From Rhizobium cauense (lineage in GTDB: Bacteria > Pseudomonadota > Alphaproteobacteria > Rhizobiales > Rhizobiaceae): a stretch of 64,000 nucleotides of DNA. Below are positions 26,053 to 35,100 of the stretch, in pieces. The notes below the pieces were generated by a model, which worked only from the letters and a program-made list of their open reading frames with translations, made no database searches and was not told where the DNA came from. How positions within the stretch are numbered: position 1 is the first letter of the stretch; the number at the start of each line of letters is the position of its first letter. The stretch is taken from NCBI RefSeq assembly GCF_019511525.1, contig NZ_JAEUAT010000019.1, positions 1 to 64,000 of the forward strand, given 5' to 3'. The translations under genes were made by a program, and so were the position numbers.

Positions 26053-26824
26053 CGGCACGGTGAAGATCGATGTCGAAGGTCACGTCGCGATCATGACTGT
26101 GTCGCGGCCGGAGAAGCTCAACGCTCTCGATCTGGACATGCTGAAGGCGCTTGCTGAGGCTGCTGATGAAGTCGAGGCAAACGCCGAGGTGCGCGTGGCG
26201 ATCCTGACGGGCGAGGGAAAGGGCTTCTCGGCGGGAGGCGATATCAAGGCCTGGGGGGGCATGCAGCCTCAGGAGTTCGGCCATGCCTGGGTCCGCCATG
26301 GGCATCGCGTCTTCGAAAGACTCGCGACCCTCCGCGTCCCTTTGATCGCAGCTTTGAATGGACATGCGCTTGGTGGAGGGTTGGAGCTTGCAGGTGTCGC
26401 CGACATTCGCATTGCCGAGGAGCACATCAAGATTGGACTTCCGGAAACGGGTCTCGGCATGGTTCCTGGTTGGTCCGGCACACAACGCCTCGTGAAGCGC
26501 TTCGGTGCGCAGGTGGTTCGCCGCATGGCGTTGGGCGGGGAGATTTTCAGTGCCGAGGAAGCGCGTGCGCTTGGCATCGTGGATGCGGTCACGGCGAGCG
26601 GGAACGCGGTCAATGCGGCGAACGAGTATGCACAACGGGTGTCTGCAAGAGGACCAGCTGCACTCGAAATCGTGAAGCTGATGATCGCGTCGGCAAGTGG
26701 CGAGGATAATGGCACGGCCGTCGAAGCGCTGGGTTCGATCCTCGCTGCGAAAACCGCCGACCTCAGGGAGGGCGTCGCGTCTTTCAGCGAGAAGCGCCCG
26801 GCGAAGTTCAAGGGAGAATGGTAA
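26045..26824 (+). CDS. enoyl-CoA hydratase/isomerase (crotonase) family protein
   Basis: 259 residues from the ATG at 26045, inside the end of the CoA-transferase gene. Crotonase motifs: GKGFSAGGDIKAW (oxyanion loop), ALNGHALGGGLELAGVADIR and KIGLPETGLGMVPGWSGTQR. The first catalytic Glu of hydratases is matched by the Glu of IGLPETGLG, while the equivalent of Glu144 in LNGHALGGGLELA is present. The family hydrates, isomerises or cleaves CoA thioesters. The next gene overlaps by one base (TAATG). Confidence 0.87.
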   Translation: MASGTVKIDVEGHVAIMTVSRPEKLNALDLDMLKALAEAADEVEANAEVRVAILTGEGKGFSAGGDIKAWGGMQPQEFGHAWVRHGHRVFERLATLRVPLIAALNGHALGGGLELAGVADIRIAEEHIKIGLPETGLGMVPGWSGTQRLVKRFGAQVVRRMALGGEIFSAEEARALGIVDAVTASGNAVNAANEYAQRVSARGPAALEIVKLMIASASGEDNGTAVEALGSILAAKTADLREGVASFSEKRPAKFKGEW

Positions 26825-28344
26825 TGACGGTTCTGGTCAATCCGAAGGCGCTAGACGACCACAAGGCACGTGACTTCGGGATGCTGATCGACGGGAAGTG
26901 GGAGGCCGGATCCTCTCAGCCGATCGAGCGCATTGCCCCAAGTCACGGTGTCGTGGTGAGCCGCTTTACAGCGGGCAGCAGGGCGGATGCGGAACGTGCG
27001 ATCGCTGCCGCTCGCAAAGCCTTCGATCATGGCCCTTGGCCGCGGATGACGGCTTCGGAACGGTCTGCGATTTTGCTCAAGGCCGCCGACTTGATTGCAG
27101 CCCGCGCGGAAGAGCTGGCCTTCCTGGATGCAATCGAGGCCGGCAAGCCGATTTCCCAGGTGCGCGGTGAGATCGCCGGCTCGGTTGATATCTGGCGATA
27201 TGCTGCTGCGCTGGCTCGCGATCTGCATGGTGAAAGCTACAACACGCTCGGAGACGGGACGCTCGGTGTCGTCTTGCGTGAAGCGATTGGCGTGGTGTCG
27301 ATCATCACGCCTTGGAACTTTCCCTTCCTGATTGTTGGCCAGAAGCTTCCCTTCGCACTGGCGGCTGGCTGCACGACGGTCGTCAAGCCTTCGGAATTGA
27401 CTTCCGGATCCACGATCGTTCTCGGCGAAATCCTGCAGGAAGCAGGCGTTCCGGCTGGCGTTGTCAATATTGTCACCGGCACGGGACCTGAGGTGGGGGC
27501 CGTCATGACGTCGCATCCTGAGGTCGATATGGTGTCGTTCACCGGCTCGACCGGAGTCGGCAAACTTACCATGACCAACGCGGCACAGACGCTAAAGAAA
27601 GTCTCGCTGGAATTGGGTGGCAAGAACCCGCAGATCGTGTTCCCGGATGCCGATCTCGATGCGTTCATCGACGCGGCTGTCTTCGGCGCATATTTCAATG
27701 CCGGCGAATGCTGCAATGCGGGTTCCCGTCTGATCCTCCACAAGAGCATAGCTTCCGATGTCGTGAAGCGGGTCGGAGAACTCGCGAAGGCCGTCAAGGT
27801 GGGTGATCCACTCGATCCAACGACGCAAGTTGGTGCTATCATCACACCGCAACATCTGGAAAAGATCGTGGGCTACGTGTCTGGTGCGAAAGGCAGCGGC
27901 GCACGGATAGCCTACGGTGGCGAAACGCTCGACCTGGGCATGGGCCAATTCATGGCACCGACCATTCTTGAGGCTGTCGTGCCTGAAATGGCTGTCGCTC
28001 GGGAAGAGGTGTTCGGCCCGGTCCTGTCCGTTCTGACGTTCGAGACGACTGAGGAAGCGATCCGGATCGCGAATGCGATTGATTACGGTCTTTCGGCCGG
28101 CGTCTGGAGCCGCGACTTCGATACGTGCCTGACCATTGGGCGAAGGGTGCGCGCCGGAACGGTCTGGATGAACACTTTCATGGACGGGGCCTCTGAGCTG
28201 CCGTTTGGGGGCTACAAGCAGTCTGGTCTCGGCCGCGAACTCGGCCGCCACGCCGTGGAGGACTATACGGAGACAAAGACGCTCAACATGCACATTGGCG
28301 GCCGGACCAGCTGGTGGATGCCGCAGAGGGAAAAGCTGGCGTAG
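26824..28344 (+). CDS. NAD(P)-dependent aldehyde dehydrogenase
   Basis: 506 residues. Nucleophile Cys297 in NAGECCNAGSR, general base Glu263 in LELGGKNP, cofactor loop FTGSTGVGKL, and PWNFPFL are all present. It oxidises an aldehyde to the acid. The start at 26824 overlaps the stop of the previous gene. In this operon it may make the carboxylate that the CoA-transferase activates, or act on an aldehyde released later. Substrate unknown. Confidence 0.92.
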   Translation: MTVLVNPKALDDHKARDFGMLIDGKWEAGSSQPIERIAPSHGVVVSRFTAGSRADAERAIAAARKAFDHGPWPRMTASERSAILLKAADLIAARAEELAFLDAIEAGKPISQVRGEIAGSVDIWRYAAALARDLHGESYNTLGDGTLGVVLREAIGVVSIITPWNFPFLIVGQKLPFALAAGCTTVVKPSELTSGSTIVLGEILQEAGVPAGVVNIVTGTGPEVGAVMTSHPEVDMVSFTGSTGVGKLTMTNAAQTLKKVSLELGGKNPQIVFPDADLDAFIDAAVFGAYFNAGECCNAGSRLILHKSIASDVVKRVGELAKAVKVGDPLDPTTQVGAIITPQHLEKIVGYVSGAKGSGARIAYGGETLDLGMGQFMAPTILEAVVPEMAVAREEVFGPVLSVLTFETTEEAIRIANAIDYGLSAGVWSRDFDTCLTIGRRVRAGTVWMNTFMDGASELPFGGYKQSGLGRELGRHAVEDYTETKTLNMHIGGRTSWWMPQREKLA

Positions 28345-28384
28345 CTGGCTGGAGGGACCACGCTCGAGGAGGGCGGGGAATTGG

Positions 28385-28403
28385 AACGGAAATGGGTTCC
28401 GTT
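28385..28403. repeat. stem-loop upstream of the binding-protein gene
   Basis: AACGGAA (28385-28391) and TTCCGTT (28397-28403) flank a five-base loop, between the aldehyde dehydrogenase and the solute-binding protein gene. It may protect the 5' end of the binding-protein mRNA. The core GGAAC/GTTCC partly resembles the LacI operator but with wrong spacing. Confidence 0.45.
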
Positions 28404-28430
28404 TCATGCTTGTAAACTGGGAGGTTTAAC

Positions 28431-29693
28431 ATGCGCAGGTTTTTGACGGCGACCGCAGTGGTCGCATTGACAGTGGGCGCGGCGGGCGGCTTGGCGCGCG
28501 CTGACGACGTGAAGGAAGTGCAGATGCTGCATTGGTGGACGTCGGGCGGCGAAGCAGCGGCCTTGAACGTCCTCAAGGAGGATCTGGCGAAGGAAGGGTT
28601 TGCCTGGAAGGACGTGCCGGTTGCCGGCGGCGGTGGTGATGCGGCGATGACCGCGCTGAAGGCCATGGTTGCCGCGGGCACCTATCCGACAGCGTCCCAG
28701 ATGCTCGGCTACACCGTTCTCGACTACGCGCAGGCTGGTGTCATGGGTGACCTGACGGAGACGGCTACGAAGGAAGGTTGGGACAAGTCCGTTCCTGCGG
28801 CTCTGCAGAAGTTCTCCGTTTATGACGGCAAGTGGGTCGCTGCGCCTGTTAACGTTCACTCGGTCAATTGGCTGTGGATCAACAAGGCGGTCATGGACAA
28901 GATCGGCGGCACCGAGCCGAAGACCTTCGACGACTTGATCGCGTTGCTCGACAAGGCCAAGGCGGCCGGTGTCACCCCACTCGCACTCGGCGGTCAGAAC
29001 TGGCAGGAAGCCACGATGTTCGACTCGATCGTACTGTCGACGGGCGGGCCTGAATTCTACAAGAAGGCCATGAACGATCTCGACGAGGAGTCGCTGAAGT
29101 CGGACACGATGAAGAAGTCGTTCGACAACCTCCAGAAGATCGTCCAGTACGTCGACCCGAACTTCTCCGGACGTGACTGGAACCTCGCAACGGCCATGGT
29201 CATCAAGGGCGATGCGCTTGTTCAGGTCATGGGCGACTGGGCAAAGGGCGAGTTCGTGGCGGCCAAGAAGACGCCTGACACGGACTTCTTGTGCTACCGC
29301 TTCCCGGGCACTGATGGCAGCGTGATCTACAACTCCGACATGTTCGGCATGTTCAACGTGCCTGACGATCGCAAGGCGGCTCAGGTCGCGCTGGCAACGG
29401 CAACTCTTTCCAAGAGCTTCCAGTCTGCGTTCAACGTCGTCAAGGGCTCTGTTCCTGCCCGTACGGACGTTCCGGATACCGACTTCGACGCTTGCGGCAA
29501 GAAGGGTATCGCTGACCTGAAGAAGGCGAACGAAGGCGGCACGCTGTTCGGTTCGCTGGCACAGGGCTATGGCGCTCCTCCGGCAGTCGCGAATGCCTAC
29601 AAGGACGTCGTCTCCAAGTTCGTCCATGGCCAGATCAAGACCTCCGATCAGGCGGTCGAAGAACTCGTCAAGGCAATTGAGGACGCCAAGTAA
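28431..29693 (+). CDS. sugar ABC transporter substrate-binding protein (GtsA-like)
   Basis: 420 residues. Signal peptide about 1-24 (LTATAVVALTVGAAGGLARA), then a family 1 binding protein: MLHWWTSGGEAAALNVLKED, GKWVAAPVNVHSVNWLWINK, GVTPLALGGQNWQEATMFDS, VQVMGDWAKGEF, NSDMFGMFNVPDD. This subgroup includes glucose/mannose binding proteins such as Pseudomonas GtsA. A ribosome site GGGAGG precedes the ATG. It feeds the two permeases and ATPase that follow. Confidence 0.88.
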   Translation: MRRFLTATAVVALTVGAAGGLARADDVKEVQMLHWWTSGGEAAALNVLKEDLAKEGFAWKDVPVAGGGGDAAMTALKAMVAAGTYPTASQMLGYTVLDYAQAGVMGDLTETATKEGWDKSVPAALQKFSVYDGKWVAAPVNVHSVNWLWINKAVMDKIGGTEPKTFDDLIALLDKAKAAGVTPLALGGQNWQEATMFDSIVLSTGGPEFYKKAMNDLDEESLKSDTMKKSFDNLQKIVQYVDPNFSGRDWNLATAMVIKGDALVQVMGDWAKGEFVAAKKTPDTDFLCYRFPGTDGSVIYNSDMFGMFNVPDDRKAAQVALATATLSKSFQSAFNVVKGSVPARTDVPDTDFDACGKKGIADLKKANEGGTLFGSLAQGYGAPPAVANAYKDVVSKFVHGQIKTSDQAVEELVKAIEDAK

Positions 29694-29708
29694 TCACGGC
29701 CTCCCGTG

Positions 29709-29737
29709 ATCTTCCCCGCCCTCGTGGCGGGGAAGAT
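29709..29737. terminator. strong stem-loop between binding protein and permease genes
   Basis: ATCTTCCCCGCC (29709-29720) pairs with GGCGGGGAAGAT (29726-29737) around a five-base loop, 15 bases after the stop. There is no T tract and the operon continues, so it probably stabilises the upstream mRNA and lets the binding protein be made in excess over the membrane subunits. Confidence 0.6.
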
Positions 29738-29773
29738 TCCGCAACGGACGATAGCGTCGGAGGAGATGAACCC

Positions 29774-30727
29774 ATGAGCACCATCGCTACAGATAAAACC
29801 GTTCTCGCGCCGCACCGGGGAACGCCAATTTCAATCCGCGCGCGCCTGCAGGACGCGCTGCCGAAGATCGTGCTCGCGCCGAGTTTCGCCATCACGCTTG
29901 TTTTCGTCTACGGCTTCATCATCTGGACGGTCTATCTGTCCTTCACCAATTCCAAGACCTTCCCGTCCTATGCCCTGACGGGACCGCGCGCCTATCAACG
30001 GCTGTGGCGCTGGACGTTTGAGAGCGACCCGCCGTCCAGCTGGTACACTTCGATCACCAACATGGGCATTTTCGGTTTTCTCTACATCGGCATCTGCCTG
30101 GCGCTCGGACTGTTCCTCGCGATCCTGCTGGATCAGAAGATCCGTGGTGAGGGCATATTGCGGCCGATCTTCCTCTATCCGATGGCGCTGTCCTTCATCG
30201 TGACAGGCGTTGCCTGGAAATGGTTCCTCGATCCGGGCCTCGGCCTCGAGCAGACGCTGCATCAGTTCGGTTGGACGAGCTTTCACTTCGACTGGATCAA
30301 GAACAAGGACTTCGTGATCTACACCGTCGTGATTGCCGGCGTCTGGCAGGCCTCCGGCTTCGTGATGGCGATGTTTCTTGCGGGGCTTCGCGGTATCGAC
30401 AGCGAGATCATGAAGGCGGCACAGATCGACGGTGCAACAACGGTGCAACTCTATCGGCGTATCATTATTCCGCTGCTCAGACCAATCTTCCTGTCGGCCT
30501 TCATCGTACTCGCCCACATGGCGATCAAGTCTTACGACCTTGTCGTGGCGCTGACATCGGGCGGCCCTGGCGGCTCGGCGTGGCTGCCGTCCAACTTCAT
30601 GTACGAATACACGTTCAAGCGGAACGAGATGGCGGTCGGTTCGGCCAGCGCCGTAATCATGCTGATGACCATCTCGGCGATCATCGTTCCCTACCTCTAT
30701 TCGGAACTGCGGGAGAAATCGCGATGA
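29774..30727 (+). CDS. sugar ABC transporter permease (GtsB-like, MalF type)
   Basis: 317 residues with about six membrane helices (FAITLVFVYGFIIWTVYLSF, IFGFLYIGICLALGLFLAIL, and others) and the EAA loop MKAAQIDGATTVQLYRRIII, which contacts the ATPase. It forms half of the inner-membrane channel with the next gene, which it overlaps by four bases (ATGA). Confidence 0.9.
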   Translation: MSTIATDKTVLAPHRGTPISIRARLQDALPKIVLAPSFAITLVFVYGFIIWTVYLSFTNSKTFPSYALTGPRAYQRLWRWTFESDPPSSWYTSITNMGIFGFLYIGICLALGLFLAILLDQKIRGEGILRPIFLYPMALSFIVTGVAWKWFLDPGLGLEQTLHQFGWTSFHFDWIKNKDFVIYTVVIAGVWQASGFVMAMFLAGLRGIDSEIMKAAQIDGATTVQLYRRIIIPLLRPIFLSAFIVLAHMAIKSYDLVVALTSGGPGGSAWLPSNFMYEYTFKRNEMAVGSASAVIMLMTISAIIVPYLYSELREKSR

Positions 30728-31668
30728 GCGCCGTCACTTCGACTGTTGCGAGCGCGGCCAGTGCCTCGCGCTCCAGAATGTTCAACCGAATCTTCATCTA
30801 CGGTCTGCTGGTCATCTTCGCGATCATCTACCTGATGCCACTGTTCGTGATGCTGGTGACCTCCTTCAAGACGATGGACGAGATCCAGAGTGGCAACATG
30901 CTGGCGCTGCCAAAGTCGCCGACCATCGAGCCCTGGTTCAAGGCATGGGGCGAGGCCTGCGTCGGCCTGACCTGTGCCGGCATCAAGGGTTACTTCTGGA
31001 ACTCGATCAAGATGGTCGTTCCGGCCGTTGCGATCTCCACCATTCTCGGCGCGCTCAACGGCTATGTGCTGACGAAATGGCGCTTCCCCGGGCACACGCT
31101 GGTCTTCGGGTTGATGCTGTTCGCCTGCTTCATTCCGTTCCAATCGGTGCTCTTGCCGATGGCGACGATCCTCGGCAGCCTCGGCCGCTTCGGTGCCACG
31201 CTGCGCAACGAGTTCGGTGTCTCGCTGGGCTTCGGCAATCCAACCGTCAATCTCGTCACGGTTCACGTAATCTACGGTATCGGTTTCACGACGCTTTTCT
31301 TCCGCAACTACTATGAAGCGTTCCCGACCGAGCTGGTGAAGGCGGCGCAGGTCGATGGCGCAAGCTTCTTTCAGATTTTCCGACGGATCATGCTGCCCAA
31401 TTCGCTGCCGATCATCGTCGTTACCGTGATCTACCAGTTCACCAATATCTGGAACGACTTCCTGTTTGCCTCGGCCTATGCGGGAACCGGCGATTCCATG
31501 CCGATGACCGTGGCGCTGAACAACGTCGTGAACACCTCGACGGGTGTCGTCGAATACAACGTCAACATGGCAGCCGCGATGATCGCAGCCCTGCCGACAC
31601 TCCTCGTCTACATTCTCGCCGGCCGCTACTTCGTTCGTGGCCTGATGGCGGGCGCTGTCAAAGGATAA
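30724..31668 (+). CDS. sugar ABC transporter permease (GtsC-like, MalG type)
   Basis: 314 residues from the ATG in the ATGA overlap. Six membrane helices, beginning FNRIFIYGLLVIFAIIYLMP; EAA loop VKAAQVDGASFFQIFRRIML. A periplasmic insert with two cysteines (GEACVGLTCAG) is typical of the GtsC subgroup. Four bases separate it from the ATPase gene. Confidence 0.9.
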   Translation: MSAVTSTVASAASASRSRMFNRIFIYGLLVIFAIIYLMPLFVMLVTSFKTMDEIQSGNMLALPKSPTIEPWFKAWGEACVGLTCAGIKGYFWNSIKMVVPAVAISTILGALNGYVLTKWRFPGHTLVFGLMLFACFIPFQSVLLPMATILGSLGRFGATLRNEFGVSLGFGNPTVNLVTVHVIYGIGFTTLFFRNYYEAFPTELVKAAQVDGASFFQIFRRIMLPNSLPIIVVTVIYQFTNIWNDFLFASAYAGTGDSMPMTVALNNVVNTSTGVVEYNVNMAAAMIAALPTLLVYILAGRYFVRGLMAGAVKG

Positions 31669-31672
31669 TCCA

Positions 31673-32788
31673 ATGGCTTTCCTCGAAATCTCAGGTCTCA
31701 AGAAGCGCTTCGGTGCATTGGAAATCCTCAAGGGCATCGACCTTGATCTGGAAAAAGGCGGTTTCCTCGTGTTGGTCGGCCCCTCCGGCTGCGGCAAGTC
31801 GACATTGCTCAACACCATTGCCGGTCTGGAATCGATCACGGCAGGCGATATTCGCGTCGAGGGTCGAAGCATCGCCGACCTGCATCCGTCGAAGCGCGAT
31901 ATCGCGATGGTGTTCCAGAGCTACGCGCTCTATCCGAACATGACGGTCGCAGGAAACATCTCCTTCGGCATGGAGATGCGTGGCGTGCCCGTAGAGGAAC
32001 GCAACAAGGCTATCGACAAGGTCGCCAAGGTGCTTCAGATCGGCCATCTGCTCAATCGCAAGCCGAGCCAGCTGTCCGGTGGTCAAAGGCAGCGCGTTGC
32101 CATGGGGCGCGCCCTTGTGCGTGATCCCAAGCTCTTCCTGTTCGATGAGCCGCTTTCCAATCTGGACGCCAAGCTGCGCGTCGACATGCGCATCGAGATC
32201 AAGCGGCTTCATCAGGCGACCGGCACGACAATCGTCTACGTCACCCATGACCAGATCGAGGCAATGACACTTGCCACGAAGATCGCCGTCATGCGCGACG
32301 GCGAGGTGCAGCAATTCGGAACACCTGCGGAAATCTACAACAACCCGGCAAACATGTTCGTCGCCGATTTCATGGGGTCGCCGGCCATGAACCTTCTGTC
32401 TGGCACGATAGAGAAGGGTGCGTCTGGATTGACCGTGTCGCTGGCACGTCCGCATGGTGAGCCGATCCGGCTTCCTGTCATGTCGGGCAACGGCGCGCTA
32501 GAAGCGCACACCGGCCGGGAGATCGTTTTCGGTATTCGGCCGGAGGCGCTCACCGATCCGGACGGTGCAGATCGCAACGCCAAAGCCCTGGCCGAAAGCG
32601 ACTGCCTTATCGAGGTGGTGGAACCGGCCGGATCAGACACGTTTGCAGTCACCAAGCTTGGCGGAAAGGAGGTCGTGGCGCGACTACGTGCGGACGCCCG
32701 CATTCAGGCAGGCCAGCACGCCCGTCTGGCGTTTAATCTCGACAAGGCGGTGTTCTTCGATCCGCAAAGCCAGACGCGCATCGCGTAG
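31673..32788 (+). CDS. sugar ABC transporter ATPase (UgpC/MsmK/GtsD type)
   Basis: 371 residues. Walker A GPSGCGKST, Q loop MVFQSYALYPNMTV, signature QLSGGQRQR, Walker B LFLFDEPLSNLD and H loop VTHDQIEAM, all intact; the C-terminal 130 residues form the TOBE/regulatory domain. It powers the importer formed with the two preceding permeases. Confidence 0.93.
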   Translation: MAFLEISGLKKRFGALEILKGIDLDLEKGGFLVLVGPSGCGKSTLLNTIAGLESITAGDIRVEGRSIADLHPSKRDIAMVFQSYALYPNMTVAGNISFGMEMRGVPVEERNKAIDKVAKVLQIGHLLNRKPSQLSGGQRQRVAMGRALVRDPKLFLFDEPLSNLDAKLRVDMRIEIKRLHQATGTTIVYVTHDQIEAMTLATKIAVMRDGEVQQFGTPAEIYNNPANMFVADFMGSPAMNLLSGTIEKGASGLTVSLARPHGEPIRLPVMSGNGALEAHTGREIVFGIRPEALTDPDGADRNAKALAESDCLIEVVEPAGSDTFAVTKLGGKEVVARLRADARIQAGQHARLAFNLDKAVFFDPQSQTRIA

Positions 32789-32806
32789 CAGGCACGGATT
32801 TTCGAG

Positions 32807-34312
32807 ATGAGCAGCACTCCTGATATCGTCATAATAGGGTCGGGCGTGGGCGGTTCGACCGTTGCCGCCGGATTGGCCTCGAGCGGGGCTGAGATCCTAA
32901 TCCTAGAGGCAGGCGATTTCATTGCCGATCGCCCGGAGAACCGCGACCAACGAGCCATCTTCCAACGCGGGCATTTTCGCCCGAAGGAGATGTGGTACGA
33001 GGCGGACGGTACCGCGTTCAATCCCGGCAACTACTACAATGTCGGCGGGAACTCGAAATTTTACGGCGCGGTTCTCTCGCGCTACCGCCGGGAGGACTTC
33101 GAGGAGATCCGCCATAGGGAAGGGGTCTCGCCTGCTTGGCCGTTCCCCTATGAGGTTCTCGAACCGTGGTACAGTCGCGCGGAACGGATGTACGAGGTTC
33201 GCGGAGACCTCGGAGACGACCCGACGGAGCCGGCTCACTCGGCCGGTTATGCGTATCCGCCTGTTCCCGACGAGCCGCCGATCGCGGATGTCCGGGCACG
33301 TTTGAAAGCGAAAGGGTTGCACCCGTTTTCGCTGCCTCTGGGCGTGAATATCGACGCCTGGATGTCCAAGGCCCGGACACCTTGGGACGCACACCCCAAT
33401 TCTCGCGATGGGAAAATGGATGCGGAGACCGCTGCGCTGCTCAAAGCCCTGGAATTTCCGAACGTCCGCCTCGAGACAAACGCCAAGGTGACGAAGCTCG
33501 AGACCGGGGAAAGCGGACGGATAGAACGCATCCACTATCGCAGAAACGGCGAGGAGCTTTTTCTCGCTCCGAAGCTGGTCATTCTATCTGCCGGCGCCGT
33601 TCAATCCGCCGTATTGCTGCTGCGTTCGGCAGATGCGCGCCACCCGAATGGGCTTGCAAACTCCTCCGATCAGGTCGGCCGAAATTTCATGAACCACAAT
33701 TCATCGGCGGTGATCGCGGTCTCGCCGACTTATCGAAACACGTCGATCTACCAGAAAACGTTCGGATTCAACGATTTCTATCTGTCGGATGGAAATGGTG
33801 GGCCGCCACTCGGGAACGTTCAACTGCTCGGCAGGATCTCGGCGCAGGTGCTGAAGGGCTCGTTGTCCTGGGCTCCGGAATGGCTGCTCCAGAACATCAC
33901 CGGCCATGCGATCGATTTTTATGCGATGAGCGAGGACGTGCCCAACCCGGAAAGCCGCGTGAGGGTGGATGGCGACCGAATCATCCTGCAATGGCAGCGA
34001 ACGAATTGGGATGCACATCTCGATCTGGTCGCGAAGCTGAAGGCCGTTCTCAAGTCGATCGGATTCCCGATCGTTCTTTCAAAGCCGTTCGACAAGCGCA
34101 CGCCGTCCCACCAATGCGGCACGGTGCGGATCGGGAACGACCCCGCGAGCGCACCGCTGGATCCCTATTGCCGATCTTACGATCACCAGAACCTCTTTGT
34201 GGTGGACGCCAGCTTCCTGCCGACCTCGGCTGCGGTGAACCCAGCTCTCACGGTTGCAAGTCAGGCTTTGCGGATCGCCGATCACATCGCTTCGAAGGAT
34301 TTGCAGGCATGA
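32807..34312 (+). CDS. GMC-family FAD oxidoreductase
   Basis: 501 residues. FAD Rossmann motif IIGSGVGGSTVAAGL at the N-terminus, LILEAGDF, the NVGGNSKFYGAVLSRYR loop, and the C-terminal active site with His in SHQCGTVRIG and Asn in NPALTVASQ. GMC enzymes oxidise alcohols or sugar hydroxyls. This subgroup resembles sugar or polyol dehydrogenases. No signal peptide is seen. The end overlaps the SDR gene by four bases. Confidence 0.87.
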   Translation: MSSTPDIVIIGSGVGGSTVAAGLASSGAEILILEAGDFIADRPENRDQRAIFQRGHFRPKEMWYEADGTAFNPGNYYNVGGNSKFYGAVLSRYRREDFEEIRHREGVSPAWPFPYEVLEPWYSRAERMYEVRGDLGDDPTEPAHSAGYAYPPVPDEPPIADVRARLKAKGLHPFSLPLGVNIDAWMSKARTPWDAHPNSRDGKMDAETAALLKALEFPNVRLETNAKVTKLETGESGRIERIHYRRNGEELFLAPKLVILSAGAVQSAVLLLRSADARHPNGLANSSDQVGRNFMNHNSSAVIAVSPTYRNTSIYQKTFGFNDFYLSDGNGGPPLGNVQLLGRISAQVLKGSLSWAPEWLLQNITGHAIDFYAMSEDVPNPESRVRVDGDRIILQWQRTNWDAHLDLVAKLKAVLKSIGFPIVLSKPFDKRTPSHQCGTVRIGNDPASAPLDPYCRSYDHQNLFVVDASFLPTSAAVNPALTVASQALRIADHIASKDLQA

Positions 34313-35088
34313 CGGAAGGTGTCGAAAGACCTGTCGCCATAGTCACCGGCGGACGCCGCGGCATCGGTTTCGGGATTGCGCGCGCGTTGGCCAGAGCCGG
34401 CTATAACATCGTGATAACAGGCGTCGGGCCGGTGGAGGAGAGCCAGGACGTCGTCAACGAGCTTCGCGGCTTCGCAGTGGATGCGATCTACCTGCAGGCT
34501 GATGTCTCGGACGTTTCCGGACATGACCAGACTGTACGCGCAGCTCTATCGAACCTTGGCCGCATCGATTGCCTCGTCAACAATGCTGGCATGGCGGCCG
34601 TCGTCCGTGGCGATTTCCTGAGCCTGCTTCCTGAAAACTTCGATACGATCATGGCGACGAACCTCAAGGGCACGGTGTTCTTCACCCAGGCTGTCGTCAA
34701 GGCAATGCTTGTGACGGGTGCGGCTCCGCATCCGAGATCGATCATCAACATCACGTCGGTCTCAGCCGAGGCGAGCTCGCCGGAACGACTAGACTACTGC
34801 ATCAGCAAGGCCGGTCTTGCCGCTTTCTCGCAGGGTCTCGCACTGCGGCTGGCGGACTCAGGAATTGCCGTGTTCGAGGTGCGGCCCGGCATTATCCGGA
34901 CCGATATGACCGCCGGCGTGACATCGAAGTACGATGCCCTCATCGAGAGCGGCCTCGTGCCAATGAAACGATGGGGCGAGGCTGATGACCTTGGGAAAAT
35001 CTGTGCAGCACTGGCGTCCGGTGACTTCGGTTTTGCCACCGGCACCGTGATCGACGCCGATGGCGGCCTGTCCATTCCTCGCTTGTAA
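34309..35088 (+). CDS. SDR oxidoreductase (FabG-like)
   Basis: 259 residues starting in the ATGA overlap. Cofactor motif TGGRRGIGFG, NNAG (CLVNNAGMAAV), catalytic Ser in INITSVSAEA and YCISK (Tyr and Lys). FRxxDM and the end GGLSIPRL are typical of 3-ketoacyl-reductase-like SDRs that act on sugars, sugar acids or 3-hydroxyacyl groups. It lies between two GMC oxidoreductase genes. Confidence 0.88.
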   Translation: MTEGVERPVAIVTGGRRGIGFGIARALARAGYNIVITGVGPVEESQDVVNELRGFAVDAIYLQADVSDVSGHDQTVRAALSNLGRIDCLVNNAGMAAVVRGDFLSLLPENFDTIMATNLKGTVFFTQAVVKAMLVTGAAPHPRSIINITSVSAEASSPERLDYCISKAGLAAFSQGLALRLADSGIAVFEVRPGIIRTDMTAGVTSKYDALIESGLVPMKRWGEADDLGKICAALASGDFGFATGTVIDADGGLSIPRL

Positions 35089-35100
35089 CAGGATAGAGAA

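Noticed and set aside
28383..28400. GGAAC...GTTCC upstream of the binding-protein gene as a third LacI operator
   Set aside because: The half-site spacing differs from TTGGAACGTTCCAA, and the symmetry is better explained by the AACGGAA/TTCCGTT stem-loop.
28404..29627. A 407-residue minus-strand frame across the GtsA-like gene
   Set aside because: Shadow of the binding-protein gene; GC-rich third positions keep the antisense frame open.
33166..34308. A long open stretch in frame with and upstream of the SDR start, overlapping the first GMC gene
   Set aside because: It is the high-GC shadow frame of the GMC oxidoreductase gene; the SDR starts in the ATGA overlap at 34309.
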